Shown one piece after another: positions 34,738 through 43,828 of a stretch of 64,000 bases of DNA (positions within the stretch are counted from its first letter, which is position 1; every line of letters begins with the position of its first letter). This DNA comes from JBDGYW01 sp964518955 (GTDB taxonomy: Bacteria > Gemmatimonadota > Gemmatimonadetes > Gemmatimonadales > GWC2-71-9). Made by a program: the position numbers and the translations under genes. A model generated the notes under the pieces. The model was given only the letters and a program-made list of their open reading frames with translations, was not told where the DNA came from and did not search any database. Location: contig CAZFHS010000004.1 in assembly GCA_964518955.1 (NCBI GenBank), positions 62,001-126,000 on the forward strand, read 5' to 3'.

Positions 34738-36072
34738 TCAATGCCCTCCGTGGCCGTAAGCCACGCGCCGGAGTTTCCCCCAACTCATGCCGAGATTGAA
34801 GAACTCTTCAATGGCAGCGAGGGTTTTTGTGACGTCCAGGAATAGGATGAACGCAAACCGATATATGAGTGCATACGGTACGAGTATCAACTCCTCCTCC
34901 TCCATCGCCACGGTTATCAGAGCGACGACCAGGTCGAGGACCGTAAGCAACACCCACCAGTACAATAGCAGCTCACCCATTCCGTAGAGCAGCGCGACCA
35001 TGGCGAAGAAGAGATGGGCGTAGACGTTGAGTATCGGCCACAGAACTCCCTCGAAGGCCATTTCCATCGCCGACAGCCAGAGGGGAAAGTCGGGGAAGGG
35101 ATGCCACAATATCGACCTGCGTTTTCGCAGAGCCTGTAGAATACCCCGAGTCCACCTGTAGCGTTGCTGAATCAGGTCAAGGGCATTGGTTGGCCCATGA
35201 GTCCACGTAACAGCGCCGTCTTCATATATGATCTTCCAACCCGATGCGACAAGTTGCATTGTGAGGTCGGCATCCTCCGCAAACGTATCGTCGTCGTAAC
35301 CGCCGACGTCCTGCAGCGCTTCGATTCGGAACACGCCCAACGGGCCGGGCACGATGTTGACCGCCGCCATGAACCCCTGCGCGCGCCGAGGCATGTTGAG
35401 TCCTTCTATGTACTCCAGCGCTTGCAGACGAGCGAGCCAATGGTCTCGGTTCACAACCTTTACGTTGCCGGCAACAGCACCTATGGACTCGTCTGCAAAA
35501 TGCGGCATTGCGACGCGCAAGCTCTGGGGCTCGATCCATGCGTCGGCATCCATACAGAGAACGAACTCGTGCCTTGACTGGTCGATACCGGCATTGAGTG
35601 CCGTTGACTTTCCTCCGTTCGCCTTCGTGAACACCCGAACTTCGAACGCACCGTGACGCCCCTCCCAACGCCTGGCAACTTCCAAGGTGTCGTCGTTAGA
35701 TCCGTCATCGATCACGATCACTTCTAACTCGGGATAGTCCATTCTGAGCACTGCATCAATAGCGTCGCCAATCACGAGTGCTTCGTTGTAGGCGGGGATC
35801 ACTACCGTTACGGGCGGAAACGAATCATCGGTCGGCGGACCTTTAATCGTTCGTTCTGCGTGTTGGAGGTATCCAAACCACAGCAGCATGAAGTAACGGA
35901 TGAACAGGGTGATGAGAAATAGCAGAAGACTCACCACTACCAATCGGACCAAGAACCGTTGAACCTGTAGCGGCGAGTTCAGTGTCCAGAATATGACCAA
36001 CGCGGTCACGACCACCATAGTGGTAGTGATGGCGATCGAGGCAAAAGTCTGAGATCTAGCTGGAGCTGCCAC
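34738..36072 (-). CDS. Processive GT2 glycosyltransferase (PgaC/IcaA-like synthase)
   Basis: 444 residues. Two N-terminal helices (about 12-35, 40-66), catalytic domain with DDGS (UDP-sugar binding), DAD, TFAEDADLT (base) and QQRYRW (the Q/RxxRW acceptor motif), and about four C-terminal helices. The layout is that of beta-1,6-GlcNAc polymerases PgaC/IcaA and related hyaluronan or cellulose-type synthases. It lacks a PilZ domain; c-di-GMP control would need a partner protein. GTG start one base after the TPR-barrel gene's stop. Sugar specificity is inferred. Confidence 0.88.
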   Translation of the reverse strand: MAAPARSQTFASIAITTTMVVVTALVIFWTLNSPLQVQRFLVRLVVVSLLLFLITLFIRYFMLLWFGYLQHAERTIKGPPTDDSFPPVTVVIPAYNEALVIGDAIDAVLRMDYPELEVIVIDDGSNDDTLEVARRWEGRHGAFEVRVFTKANGGKSTALNAGIDQSRHEFVLCMDADAWIEPQSLRVAMPHFADESIGAVAGNVKVVNRDHWLARLQALEYIEGLNMPRRAQGFMAAVNIVPGPLGVFRIEALQDVGGYDDDTFAEDADLTMQLVASGWKIIYEDGAVTWTHGPTNALDLIQQRYRWTRGILQALRKRRSILWHPFPDFPLWLSAMEMAFEGVLWPILNVYAHLFFAMVALLYGMGELLLYWWVLLTVLDLVVALITVAMEEEELILVPYALIYRFAFILFLDVTKTLAAIEEFFNLGMSWGKLRRVAYGHGGH

Positions 36073-36073
36073 A

Positions 36074-38269
36074 CTAAGGCCTTATCGAAATACGAAGGTT
36101 TGCAGCGAGGGAGTTGTAATCACCTGCTCTGCCTCTGTAATACCCAACGTCCGTCTCGACGCTGATCCGTCCGGCTTCATAGCCGGCGCCGACTTCAGTA
36201 CCGAATTGAGGCACCCACTGAGTGCCCGGCGTTTCCCTTTCGCGCGCGAGAGCGAACCCCGGGGTGAGGCGACCCAAGATGAACCACTTCTCTCCGTCGG
36301 GTGTCCGAACTTCCAACAAGAGCGAGTTCGACCAAAACGCTGTTGGATCCCAGTAGAGTCGGCGAGCGTTCAGGGTGGGTGCGGCCTCGGTATGAGTGAG
36401 GACACGCGACGTCACGCCCGCCCGGAACACGCTCGACAGTTGTCCGGTCGCCGTCGCCGCACCGCTCATTCGCCAGTTGTTCACTCCTCCTCCGCGCAGT
36501 GAGACGACAGTTGCAGCTCCCGCAATGCTCCAGCGGTCGCCAAGGCCCCGGTACGCTGATAGCTGTACGTCGTCTGAGCTGATTCCACCCAGAACACTTC
36601 CGAGAGTGGCGGTGTGAGGGTAGGCTGGACCATGCGCATAAGAGGCCTGAATAGCGGTTCCATTGGCATCGGGGATTTCGATCGTTGCGTTGAAGGCGGG
36701 CTCATTGCCGAATGCCTCTAGCTGTTGAATCCCAGCCGCCACGGATGTGCGCACTGTTCCGAGGCGCCACCAGCGCACGACCTCCAGCTCCGCAAATGGA
36801 CCCGTTTCTGGCCCTGATGCAATTCCTGCCTCAGGACCGTCCAAATGCCGATAACCGGCACGCAATACGAGAAGTGTGGTGTACCATCGTTTCGCGACTT
36901 GCACTCCAAGGTCTACGCGTCTGTATTCGTCCGAATCTCGGAAGTAGGCAACCTCCGGGCTGACACCTGTGTGGTCGCGCTCTGCCACCTCCTGATCTAC
37001 CTGCGCGCGGATCTCTCGTAATCCTGTCAGCGCGTCGGCGTTGTCGGGCGAGAGAGCGAGCGCCTGGTGATACGCATCCCATGCGCTGAGCCGATCGCCT
37101 TCCCATCGGTAGAGGTCACCAAGTAATGCCCAGGCTTCAGCTCTGTCAGGTTCCGCACTCAGCAGTCTCTGCAACTCGGCCTTCGCCATCTCCTCGTGCG
37201 TAGTCCAAGCGTGCAGCTGCGCGAGCCGGAATCGTTGATCGGCGTTCAGGGGACCGGCAGCTTCCCGAGCCAAAAGAGCGGCACGCGCGGCTTCGATATC
37301 TTCGAGCTGATACTGCAGGAAGTCCACCCACTGATTCCAACGATCCGAATAGACCGAAGTACGAAGCAGCATCCGCGCATAGAGTTGGTTCGCGAGCGAC
37401 AGGGTTCCGTCGTCGATCGCCTGTTGAATCAACTCGGCGTACGTTCTCTGCCGCGGCGCTACCTGCGGCACGATCTCATTCAGCAGAGAATCGACGACCG
37501 ACCATCCTGAATCGTGTGACGGATAGCCTGAGAGTAGTCCGAAGGCTTCCTCAGGCTGCCCGCTCCAGTAGAGCGCTTGTGCGAGTTCGAGCCGGATTGA
37601 CAGTGAACGTGGATTTGTCCGCTCCAGCTCTCTGTATTGTGCGATCGCTTCCCCGTAGTGTTCGTCCCAGAGCAGCGTGCGAGCCAGTTCCAGGCGCAAC
37701 GTTGCATCGTCAGGGTTTTCCACCACCAACTCACGAAACAGTGCAATGGCCACGCCGACGTCACCTCGATCGCGTACCAGACGCGCCAATTCCAATCTGT
37801 ACCCGACCTGCCCTGCGGCTATGAGCCGCCGGTACACTTCTTCTGCATCGTCCGCTCTATTGGCTCGAAGAAGAGCAACGGCGTACTCGCGCAGCACATC
37901 AAAGTCTTCGGGATGGTCCTTCAGGTAATCGTCAAAAACACGCAGTGCGGCTTCATAATCCTCTGCTGTCAGCAGCGGCAGAGCTTCCGCCCAAAACTGC
38001 TCCGCAGGTCCGACGCCCGTCCTAGGTTCGACCTCTGCCGTCATCGGGAAAGTCGGTCGGATGTCCACCTGTCTCTCAGGTGGTTGGAACGGCAAGTTCT
38101 CGGTCTCGAACGTGATTCCCGACTCAACCAATCCCGCCTGCAGAATGAACCTCTTTGGCAGTACAACAAGTACGAAGACAGACGTAAAACCGCCAAACCC
38201 AAGCATGACGAGCGAGAATCTCACCCAGTAGGGTGTTCCTGATTTCTTTCGGGTCGGTGGTCTCTGCAT
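36074..38269 (-). CDS. TPR/beta-barrel polysaccharide export protein (PgaA/PelB-like layout)
   Basis: 731 residues. An N-terminal helix (about 16-40) looks like a membrane anchor or uncleaved signal. About eight TPR repeats follow (about 85-410, e.g. AEEVYRRLIAAGQVGYRLELA, ALRVFDDYLKDHPEDFDVLREYA). The last 270 residues are alternating beta-strands that fit a YaiO/PgaA-type barrel, though the final residue is Pro rather than Phe. Such proteins conduct polymer across periplasm and outer membrane, binding deacetylated chain through TPRs. It is directly upstream of the synthase. Confidence 0.82.
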   Translation of the reverse strand: MQRPPTRKKSGTPYWVRFSLVMLGFGGFTSVFVLVVLPKRFILQAGLVESGITFETENLPFQPPERQVDIRPTFPMTAEVEPRTGVGPAEQFWAEALPLLTAEDYEAALRVFDDYLKDHPEDFDVLREYAVALLRANRADDAEEVYRRLIAAGQVGYRLELARLVRDRGDVGVAIALFRELVVENPDDATLRLELARTLLWDEHYGEAIAQYRELERTNPRSLSIRLELAQALYWSGQPEEAFGLLSGYPSHDSGWSVVDSLLNEIVPQVAPRQRTYAELIQQAIDDGTLSLANQLYARMLLRTSVYSDRWNQWVDFLQYQLEDIEAARAALLAREAAGPLNADQRFRLAQLHAWTTHEEMAKAELQRLLSAEPDRAEAWALLGDLYRWEGDRLSAWDAYHQALALSPDNADALTGLREIRAQVDQEVAERDHTGVSPEVAYFRDSDEYRRVDLGVQVAKRWYTTLLVLRAGYRHLDGPEAGIASGPETGPFAELEVVRWWRLGTVRTSVAAGIQQLEAFGNEPAFNATIEIPDANGTAIQASYAHGPAYPHTATLGSVLGGISSDDVQLSAYRGLGDRWSIAGAATVVSLRGGGVNNWRMSGAATATGQLSSVFRAGVTSRVLTHTEAAPTLNARRLYWDPTAFWSNSLLLEVRTPDGEKWFILGRLTPGFALARERETPGTQWVPQFGTEVGAGYEAGRISVETDVGYYRGRAGDYNSLAANLRISIRP

Positions 38270-38287
38270 CGTACCGGAGTCCGCCGC

Positions 38288-39787
38288 TTACGAGCCCGAT
38301 GCCGGCGGAGGCGACTCCCCGCCATTCGCTTGGAGCAGCTCGCCGATGACATCAGCTTCAGTGGCACTGTTGAACACCTGAATGTTCATGCTATCCAGCA
38401 CGACCGCCTCGCTCTGCAACGCCTCCCGCAGCCGACCGAGGAATGCGTCGGCTTGGCTGGGTCGCGCACCCTGCAGCACGACCCCGAAACCATCCGTAGC
38501 CAACCCCGCGATGTCTCCAACATCGCCTCGTACTTGTTGCAGGAGTGCGTCGCCCAAGATTTCCTCCGGCAAGGCAGTCTTGCGGATCATGACGAGCGTG
38601 AAGATGCTCCCGTCCGCCGCTTCGAGGCGCTCATTCACTTCGGCAGCAAACAGTGTTCGATCCAACAAGACAGATGGAGTCCGCTCAACCTGCTCCTGGG
38701 AGCGTCTGGGCGGAGCCAGCCCTCGCACAGATTGCGCTGCCCTGTCGATTCGCGAGGCTAGTTCCGCTATGGCGAAATTGTCGCTGAGAAAGTCGTTTGC
38801 CCCGGCATCTAGCGCAGCCGTGCGATCGGCTGCACGGAGCCTGTCGTCGGCGACAAGGATAACTGGGGCGATTGTGAATGGTCGAATCGCTCTACATGCC
38901 TCTGCAGCGTCTTCCGTGTGTGCGCGGTCGACATAGATCAAGATCACTCCGAATGAATCACCGTCCTGCAGGCGGGTGACCAAACGAAGTGGGTCGTCGA
39001 CCTCGACGACGTCATACCGTTTGCTAGCCCAGCCGACAATCTCGTCCGGCATTTCGGACGCGAGGTTCATGAGTCCCAACCGCCGCTCGTTCCCGATCGG
39101 CGCATCGGTGCCGCCGTGCTCTAACCTTCCTGTCGAATGCTGCAGACCAACGCCGGGCGCGAGTTCTAGTTTCAAGGGTCGTTGAGTGTCCGAGGCCGGA
39201 GTTATTCGACGGATCCAAAGTTGCCGAACTCCGGTAGACATTCTTTCGAACTCAAACACCCCTGACGCAGCCTGCATCACCCACTCGCCTGCTGGTGACG
39301 CCGAATCCGCTACCCCGCTTCCCAAGGTAGCCCAAACAGTCACTTGAGAAGTTTGTACCCACTCCACAAACCGACTCGCGAGCGTGGTGCCGGCCCGCGT
39401 TTCCCACAATGACTTGCCCGGATCAACTGCTAGGCGTTCTACATCAGGCCCCATCAAGCTGGCGAGCTCGTCGAACACTTCTCTCGGATCGGCAGCCCGC
39501 AGAAGCAGGTGTTCGAAATCACGGCTAAAACCAAGGACTCGTAGCTGACCCTTTTTCCAAGCCGTCTTCAATTCAAACCCCCAATGCCCAGCCTGTTCGA
39601 ACACCTGGTCGGGCGCGGCCCCCGTCAGGATTGCCACTTTGCCCCCCCCTGGCAACCCGGCATTCAAAAACTGCAGCGACGAAACCAACTTGCCGCTGCC
39701 GGGCACGCCTGCCACCACATAAATGCCGCCCGCTCTGATGCCGCCTAGGCGTTTATCCAGAGGCTCAATGCCGGTGTCGATGTTCAC
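38288..39787 (-). CDS. BcsE-like three-domain protein: degenerate RecA-like, receiver-like, degenerate GGDEF-like
   Basis: 499 residues, GTG start. Residues 1-215: RecA/KaiC-like fold (GIEPLDKRLGGIRAGGIYVV), P-loop GVPGSGKLV with Leu where Thr/Ser binds Mg-ATP. About 245-345: receiver-like (FGVILIYVDRAHTED, APVILVADDRLRAAD, AGANDFLSDNF) without the full acidic pocket. About 370-490: GGDEF-like, with ATDGF in place of GG[DE]EF. E. coli BcsE (523 residues) has this same three-part inactive architecture and binds c-di-GMP to regulate cellulose secretion. Here it is second in a pga-like operon. Homology to BcsE is an architectural inference. Confidence 0.75.
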   Translation of the reverse strand: MNIDTGIEPLDKRLGGIRAGGIYVVAGVPGSGKLVSSLQFLNAGLPGGGKVAILTGAAPDQVFEQAGHWGFELKTAWKKGQLRVLGFSRDFEHLLLRAADPREVFDELASLMGPDVERLAVDPGKSLWETRAGTTLASRFVEWVQTSQVTVWATLGSGVADSASPAGEWVMQAASGVFEFERMSTGVRQLWIRRITPASDTQRPLKLELAPGVGLQHSTGRLEHGGTDAPIGNERRLGLMNLASEMPDEIVGWASKRYDVVEVDDPLRLVTRLQDGDSFGVILIYVDRAHTEDAAEACRAIRPFTIAPVILVADDRLRAADRTAALDAGANDFLSDNFAIAELASRIDRAAQSVRGLAPPRRSQEQVERTPSVLLDRTLFAAEVNERLEAADGSIFTLVMIRKTALPEEILGDALLQQVRGDVGDIAGLATDGFGVVLQGARPSQADAFLGRLREALQSEAVVLDSMNIQVFNSATEADVIGELLQANGGESPPPASGS

Positions 39788-39835
39788 GCAGTCATCCTCC
39801 TCGATGGCCCATATTTGCCAAATCGCTCACCAAAT

Positions 39836-40885
39836 CTACCAGGTAGCCTCTCCACGTCTGAGATCTCCGAGCATTGCGAACAGGCGATCGTCGTTCCCTC
39901 CCAAGCGCCAAAGCAGCAGGCGTCGAAATCCGGACCGCCACGCCGCCTCCCATTTCCTCAAGAGACTCTCGGGATCCTCAAACCACATCTCTGTCCCATC
40001 ATCGAGCCGAGCGTTCGGCACACCATCGGATGGGCTTCGCTGCCATTCTCCAGTATCGGCAAATAATTGCCCGGCATGACCCCACTCAAATGGCGTGACA
40101 GCTCCATCCGGGCTCCAGGTGAACCCGCCCGAGGCGAGCGCCAGGCCCGCGGCGCCGTCGGTATCGCCACTCGCGCGTGGTTGCAGCTCCATCACGAACT
40201 CGGGTGTAGCGCGTGGCCCCGGTCCGGAATGTGGTCCGAACAGGTCGTATGCCATAACTGATACGTTCGTCGTTTGCGCTCTTGGCAGAGGTCCAAATGT
40301 GGGCTCTACGACCACCTCCAACCCCAATCCTCGCACCTCGAGCTCGTCGTGCAGCTGTTCGAGAAACGCACTGTAGTGACTCGAATCCGAGTCCGCGACC
40401 CGTTCATAGTCGAGATGGAGTCCGACGAACCCATCAGCTAACACACGTTCAGCAAGTGCCGTGGCGTGTGCCTCTCTTCTGACCGGGTCTTCGACGAGCT
40501 CGTGGACCAAGCCCGGATCTTTCAGAATTGCACTGTCTGAATTGAAGCGGACGTCGTTCATAACTGTGATCCACGGTTCGAAGCCAATTCGCTCGGCCAA
40601 ACTCAGGAACCGAGACATCATTCGCGGCACCCCGGGGGCCGGCAGCGGGTCGCCTGAGGGATTCAGTTCATACGCAAAAAGCGAAATTCGGTCGAACAAC
40701 GCACCGTGAGCTCTCACCTCGGCCATTCCACGTTCGGCGTCGAAATAGACCACCCAAGCCTGTACCTGAGTAGGTGGGGAGACGCGCAACCCAGACGCGC
40801 AAGCCCCCGCCAAAATAGGGACGGATACCAGCAGCCAGGATAACCTGGCTGGCGAGGAGCGCCGCTTGGTGCTGGACCAATTCAT
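39836..40885 (-). CDS. Exported GH18-like glycoside hydrolase lipoprotein
   Basis: 349 residues. Signal peptide with lipobox ILAGAC (Cys29), so anchored to a membrane. TIM-barrel-like; DGFVGLHLDYE matches the DxxDxDxE-type GH18 motif with the terminal Asp and Glu kept. SVMAYDLFG and the late LLLWRLGGND also fit the barrel. It likely cuts a beta-linked aminosugar polymer. As first gene of the exopolysaccharide operon, it may serve as the glycosidase half that is fused to the deacetylase in PgaB. Start ATG 40885 preferred over GTG 40897. Confidence 0.78.
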   Translation of the reverse strand: MNWSSTKRRSSPARLSWLLVSVPILAGACASGLRVSPPTQVQAWVVYFDAERGMAEVRAHGALFDRISLFAYELNPSGDPLPAPGVPRMMSRFLSLAERIGFEPWITVMNDVRFNSDSAILKDPGLVHELVEDPVRREAHATALAERVLADGFVGLHLDYERVADSDSSHYSAFLEQLHDELEVRGLGLEVVVEPTFGPLPRAQTTNVSVMAYDLFGPHSGPGPRATPEFVMELQPRASGDTDGAAGLALASGGFTWSPDGAVTPFEWGHAGQLFADTGEWQRSPSDGVPNARLDDGTEMWFEDPESLLRKWEAAWRSGFRRLLLWRLGGNDDRLFAMLGDLRRGEATW

Positions 40886-41002
40886 TGTTTCTCTCACGCA
40901 ATCTCACTCATCAGGCTTCGTATGTCACCCCGGGGTTGCCAGCGACGGATTCTGGGTGCAGCATATGACCTGAACCGTCTATGCCGGCACAAGGAATAGC
41001 CA

Positions 41003-41614
41003 ATGCAGACTCTCGTTGGTCGCAACTCGTACGCGGAAATTGAGGACGGGTTCTGGAAGCGCGCTCGAAAGGTAATCGGCACCATTTTCGGCGTCGTGAT
41101 GTGTCTGGCGTCAATCATTCAGCAAGCCTCGGTACTGGGATTCGGGCTTGCACTCTCCTTCGGTCTCGTGATTGGAGCAGTAACCGGGATTTGCTTCGGG
41201 TGGCTGTGGGCCTGGGCTATGCGCCGCTCGGCACGAAAGTACTTTGACCGTGTTTATGCAGGAGACAGTGGGGTCATCGGTGAGATACCGGCTAACCGAA
41301 AACCCGTTTACCGAATCCCTTGCAGCAAGTTTGTGACCAACAACGTGACAGCGGGAGGTGTGCTTTACGTAGGCAAGGATGGTGTACAGTTCATTCCGCA
41401 CCGACGCTATCGCGACGAAGATCCAATCGAGCTAGAGCCCGAGAACCTCGTCGTCTGGGCAAAGGATTGGAAACCCAATTGGTGGGGTCGCACCTTCGTG
41501 GCGTCAGGGCCGCGCATACTAGAATTGGGAGTTGGTGACCTGCGATTTCGCTTTGCTCTTCCCGATGTCGACGTAGTGATCCCTCGGATACGTGATGCAT
41601 TGGGCCATCACTAA
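41003..41614 (+). CDS. Membrane protein with a C-terminal PH-like domain
   Basis: 203 residues. Two hydrophobic helices (about 22-40 and 47-72), followed by a beta-rich domain (VTAGGVLYVGKDGVQFIPHR ... ILELGVGDLRFRFAL ... VVIPRIRDAL) that fits a bacterial PH/GRAM-like fold with C-terminal helix. Function unknown. AAGGA lies 7 bases before the ATG. Divergent from the exopolysaccharide operon. Confidence 0.72.
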   Translation: MQTLVGRNSYAEIEDGFWKRARKVIGTIFGVVMCLASIIQQASVLGFGLALSFGLVIGAVTGICFGWLWAWAMRRSARKYFDRVYAGDSGVIGEIPANRKPVYRIPCSKFVTNNVTAGGVLYVGKDGVQFIPHRRYRDEDPIELEPENLVVWAKDWKPNWWGRTFVASGPRILELGVGDLRFRFALPDVDVVIPRIRDALGHH

Positions 41615-41641
41615 TAGTGCAGCTGAAATAGTGCACCCGTG

Positions 41642-42343
41642 ATGCGGTTCGTAATATCCTCGGATGTTTTTGCAGCCTTTCCCGGCATGAGGGTAGTAGC
41701 CGTATTGGCTCACGATATCGACAACACGACCGACAACACCGAAATCACTCGCGATTGGGAAGGCGTGTGGGATAGTGCGTCAGCGGCCATAGAGTACGGG
41801 AACAGCCAATCACACCCGCGCGTGAGTCCGTGGCGGGTCGCATTCCAACGACTTGGTTTCTCCGGCAAGAAATTTCCGAGCTCGATAGAGGCGTTGCTGC
41901 GTCGCGCACTGAAGGGTAACGCCCCGTTTTCCATCAACCCCTTGGTCGATTTCTACAACACCGTGTCGTTGAGGCACGTCGTGCCTGCCGGCGGGTTCGA
42001 CGTGGCCGACCTGGACGGCCACCTAGACCTGCGTTTGACTAAAGAGGGCGATCAGTTTCAGTCGCTGGACGATAGACATCCGGCGGAAGTACCGGAGGGA
42101 GAGGTTGCTTATGCGATCGGCAACACGGTATTGACGCGACATTTCGTGTGGCGACAAGCCAGCCGGGGCCTGATCACCAGTGAAACGAAATCCGTTTTGC
42201 TCGTCTCGGAAGTTCTAGGTGAGCTCCCCGACGACGTGGTCGACGCAGTGACGGGTGAGTTGGTTGCCGGTCTGGAGTTGTTGTTCAAGGTTACTACCTA
42301 CCCTCAGAAATTGGACAGCAATACAAATATCGCCACGTGGTAA
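41642..42343 (+). CDS. B3/B4 tRNA-binding-domain protein (PheT-like editing fold)
   Basis: 233 residues. The pattern HPRVSPWRVAFQRLGFSGKKFPSSIEALLRRALKG, then NPLVDFYNTVSLRHVVPAGGFD, is that of free-standing B3/B4 domains related to the editing module of the phenylalanyl-tRNA synthetase beta chain. Such proteins are thought to check aminoacyl-tRNAs, but this is rarely proven. ATG 41642; a GTG directly before it is also possible. No strong Shine-Dalgarno site. Confidence 0.85.
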   Translation: MRFVISSDVFAAFPGMRVVAVLAHDIDNTTDNTEITRDWEGVWDSASAAIEYGNSQSHPRVSPWRVAFQRLGFSGKKFPSSIEALLRRALKGNAPFSINPLVDFYNTVSLRHVVPAGGFDVADLDGHLDLRLTKEGDQFQSLDDRHPAEVPEGEVAYAIGNTVLTRHFVWRQASRGLITSETKSVLLVSEVLGELPDDVVDAVTGELVAGLELLFKVTTYPQKLDSNTNIATW

Positions 42344-42352
42344 TTCAGTATC

Positions 42353-43654
42353 TCAGCTCAGATCCAATTCTAGAACGCTCTGTAGAAGAAGGTTGGCACC
42401 GTTGACCACAGCTTCAGGTTTGGTGAATTCGAGCGGAGAATGGCTGATTCCGCCAACCGACGGCACGAAGATCATCCCCATTGGCCCGAGACCGGCAAGT
42501 ACCTGGGCATCATGCCCTGCTCCGCTGGGCATGGCTCGCGCCGACAGGTTCAGTTCAGCTGCTGCCTCAGTGATGACCCGCTGAACTCCCGCATCTGCAA
42601 TCGCTGGGTGCACCCGGGAGGAGCGTTCATGATTGAGCGTTACCTCCTGGTGCATCGCAATTTCTTCCGCTTCCGCAAGAATCCTATCCCAGAGCATATC
42701 AATTGTGTCGTTGGAGAGGTCACGGATTTCGACGGTGAGAGCAACTCGCCCCGGCACCACATTGGGTGCGTTCGGCTCCACATTCAACCGTCCCACAGTT
42801 CCGACATGTGAGCCCGCTACCGCCCTGACCTCCCGGTTCACCGCCAAGATGATCTCGGAGGCGGCTAGCATCGCATCCTGACGCTGATCCATGGGAGTGG
42901 TACCCGCATGGTTCGGGAACCCAATCAGCTCTATCTCATAGTGGCTGATGCCTACAATGCCCTGAACGATCCCTACATCGAGCCCCGCTCTGTCGAGCAC
43001 TCCCCCCTGCTCCGGGTGGAGCTCGAGGTATGCCGCAATGTCACCAGGCTCATGGGCGGCTTCCTGAATTCGCTCTGGGTTCCCACCAATACGAGCAATG
43101 CACTCCGCCAGCGTGGCACCATCTGCCCGCTGTCTGGACAACGCTTCGGCGGATAGGCGACCGGCGTAACCTAGGCTTCCGGTCAGCCCACTTTCCTCGT
43201 CGCACCAGATCACCGCGACCAGGGGGTGACGGTTTCGATACCCGGCCTCGTTCAGTGTTCGGGCACTTTCGATTGCAGCAACTGATCCCAGGCCCCCATC
43301 GTACTTTCCACCGTTTGGAACTGTGTCTATGTGCGAGCCAAAGAGAATCGGTATGGCATCGGCGTCCGTTCCGGCTCGGCGGCCCAGTATGTTGCCGGCT
43401 GCATCAACTCGAACATCCAGACCGGCATCGCGCATGAGGCTAATGCAGTACTCTCTTCCAGCCACGTCCTCGTCCGAGAACGCGAGTCGGCGTACTCCTC
43501 CCTCTGGAGTGCGCCCAAACGCCGACAACCCTTCGATTCTGCGGTGCAACCGGTTTTCGTCAACACGGATTCGTTTCCAGTCTTGGACAATCGGTGTGCC
43601 GAACGCCGCCACGCCGGCGGCTGTTGTCGTTTGCACGAAGGTGCGTCGATTCAT
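42353..43654 (-). CDS. Tat-exported M20-family amidase (N-carbamoyl-amino-acid/allantoate hydrolase-like)
   Basis: 433 residues. Tat-like signal (MNRRTFVQTTTAAGVAAF). M20 dinuclear site complete: GSHIDTV, GGKYDGG, CDEESG, ELHPEQG and ISHSPLE; the hydantoinase-related SGAGHDAQ is also present. Family members hydrolyse allantoate, ureidoglycolate, N-carbamoyl-L-amino acids or beta-ureidopropionate; which one cannot be told. Export is unusual for catabolic ureidohydrolases, which are mostly cytoplasmic. Confidence 0.88.
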   Translation of the reverse strand: MNRRTFVQTTTAAGVAAFGTPIVQDWKRIRVDENRLHRRIEGLSAFGRTPEGGVRRLAFSDEDVAGREYCISLMRDAGLDVRVDAAGNILGRRAGTDADAIPILFGSHIDTVPNGGKYDGGLGSVAAIESARTLNEAGYRNRHPLVAVIWCDEESGLTGSLGYAGRLSAEALSRQRADGATLAECIARIGGNPERIQEAAHEPGDIAAYLELHPEQGGVLDRAGLDVGIVQGIVGISHYEIELIGFPNHAGTTPMDQRQDAMLAASEIILAVNREVRAVAGSHVGTVGRLNVEPNAPNVVPGRVALTVEIRDLSNDTIDMLWDRILAEAEEIAMHQEVTLNHERSSRVHPAIADAGVQRVITEAAAELNLSARAMPSGAGHDAQVLAGLGPMGMIFVPSVGGISHSPLEFTKPEAVVNGANLLLQSVLELDLS

Positions 43655-43828
43655 GTTGATCCCAACGGCTCAGTTTTGACGATTTCGATATCTGGTACAA
43701 AGAAGATGCTATCGACTGACGCAGGAAAGAAGTGTCCGATCACCTACGATGGCCACCGTGCGAAGGCTCCCAACTCCCGTCCAGAAACTGTGGCAAAATC
43801 CAGGCAATTGAGGTTAGGTTGCGCGGTA

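Noticed and set aside
38288..39787. Active KaiC clock ATPase
   Set aside because: Only one RecA-like domain, and the P-loop lacks the Thr/Ser needed for Mg-ATP.
43331..43828. Long plus-strand frame extending upstream of the 152-residue protein
   Set aside because: It runs antisense through the M20 amidase coding region and lacks protein-like sequence; only the part from 43829 looks coding.
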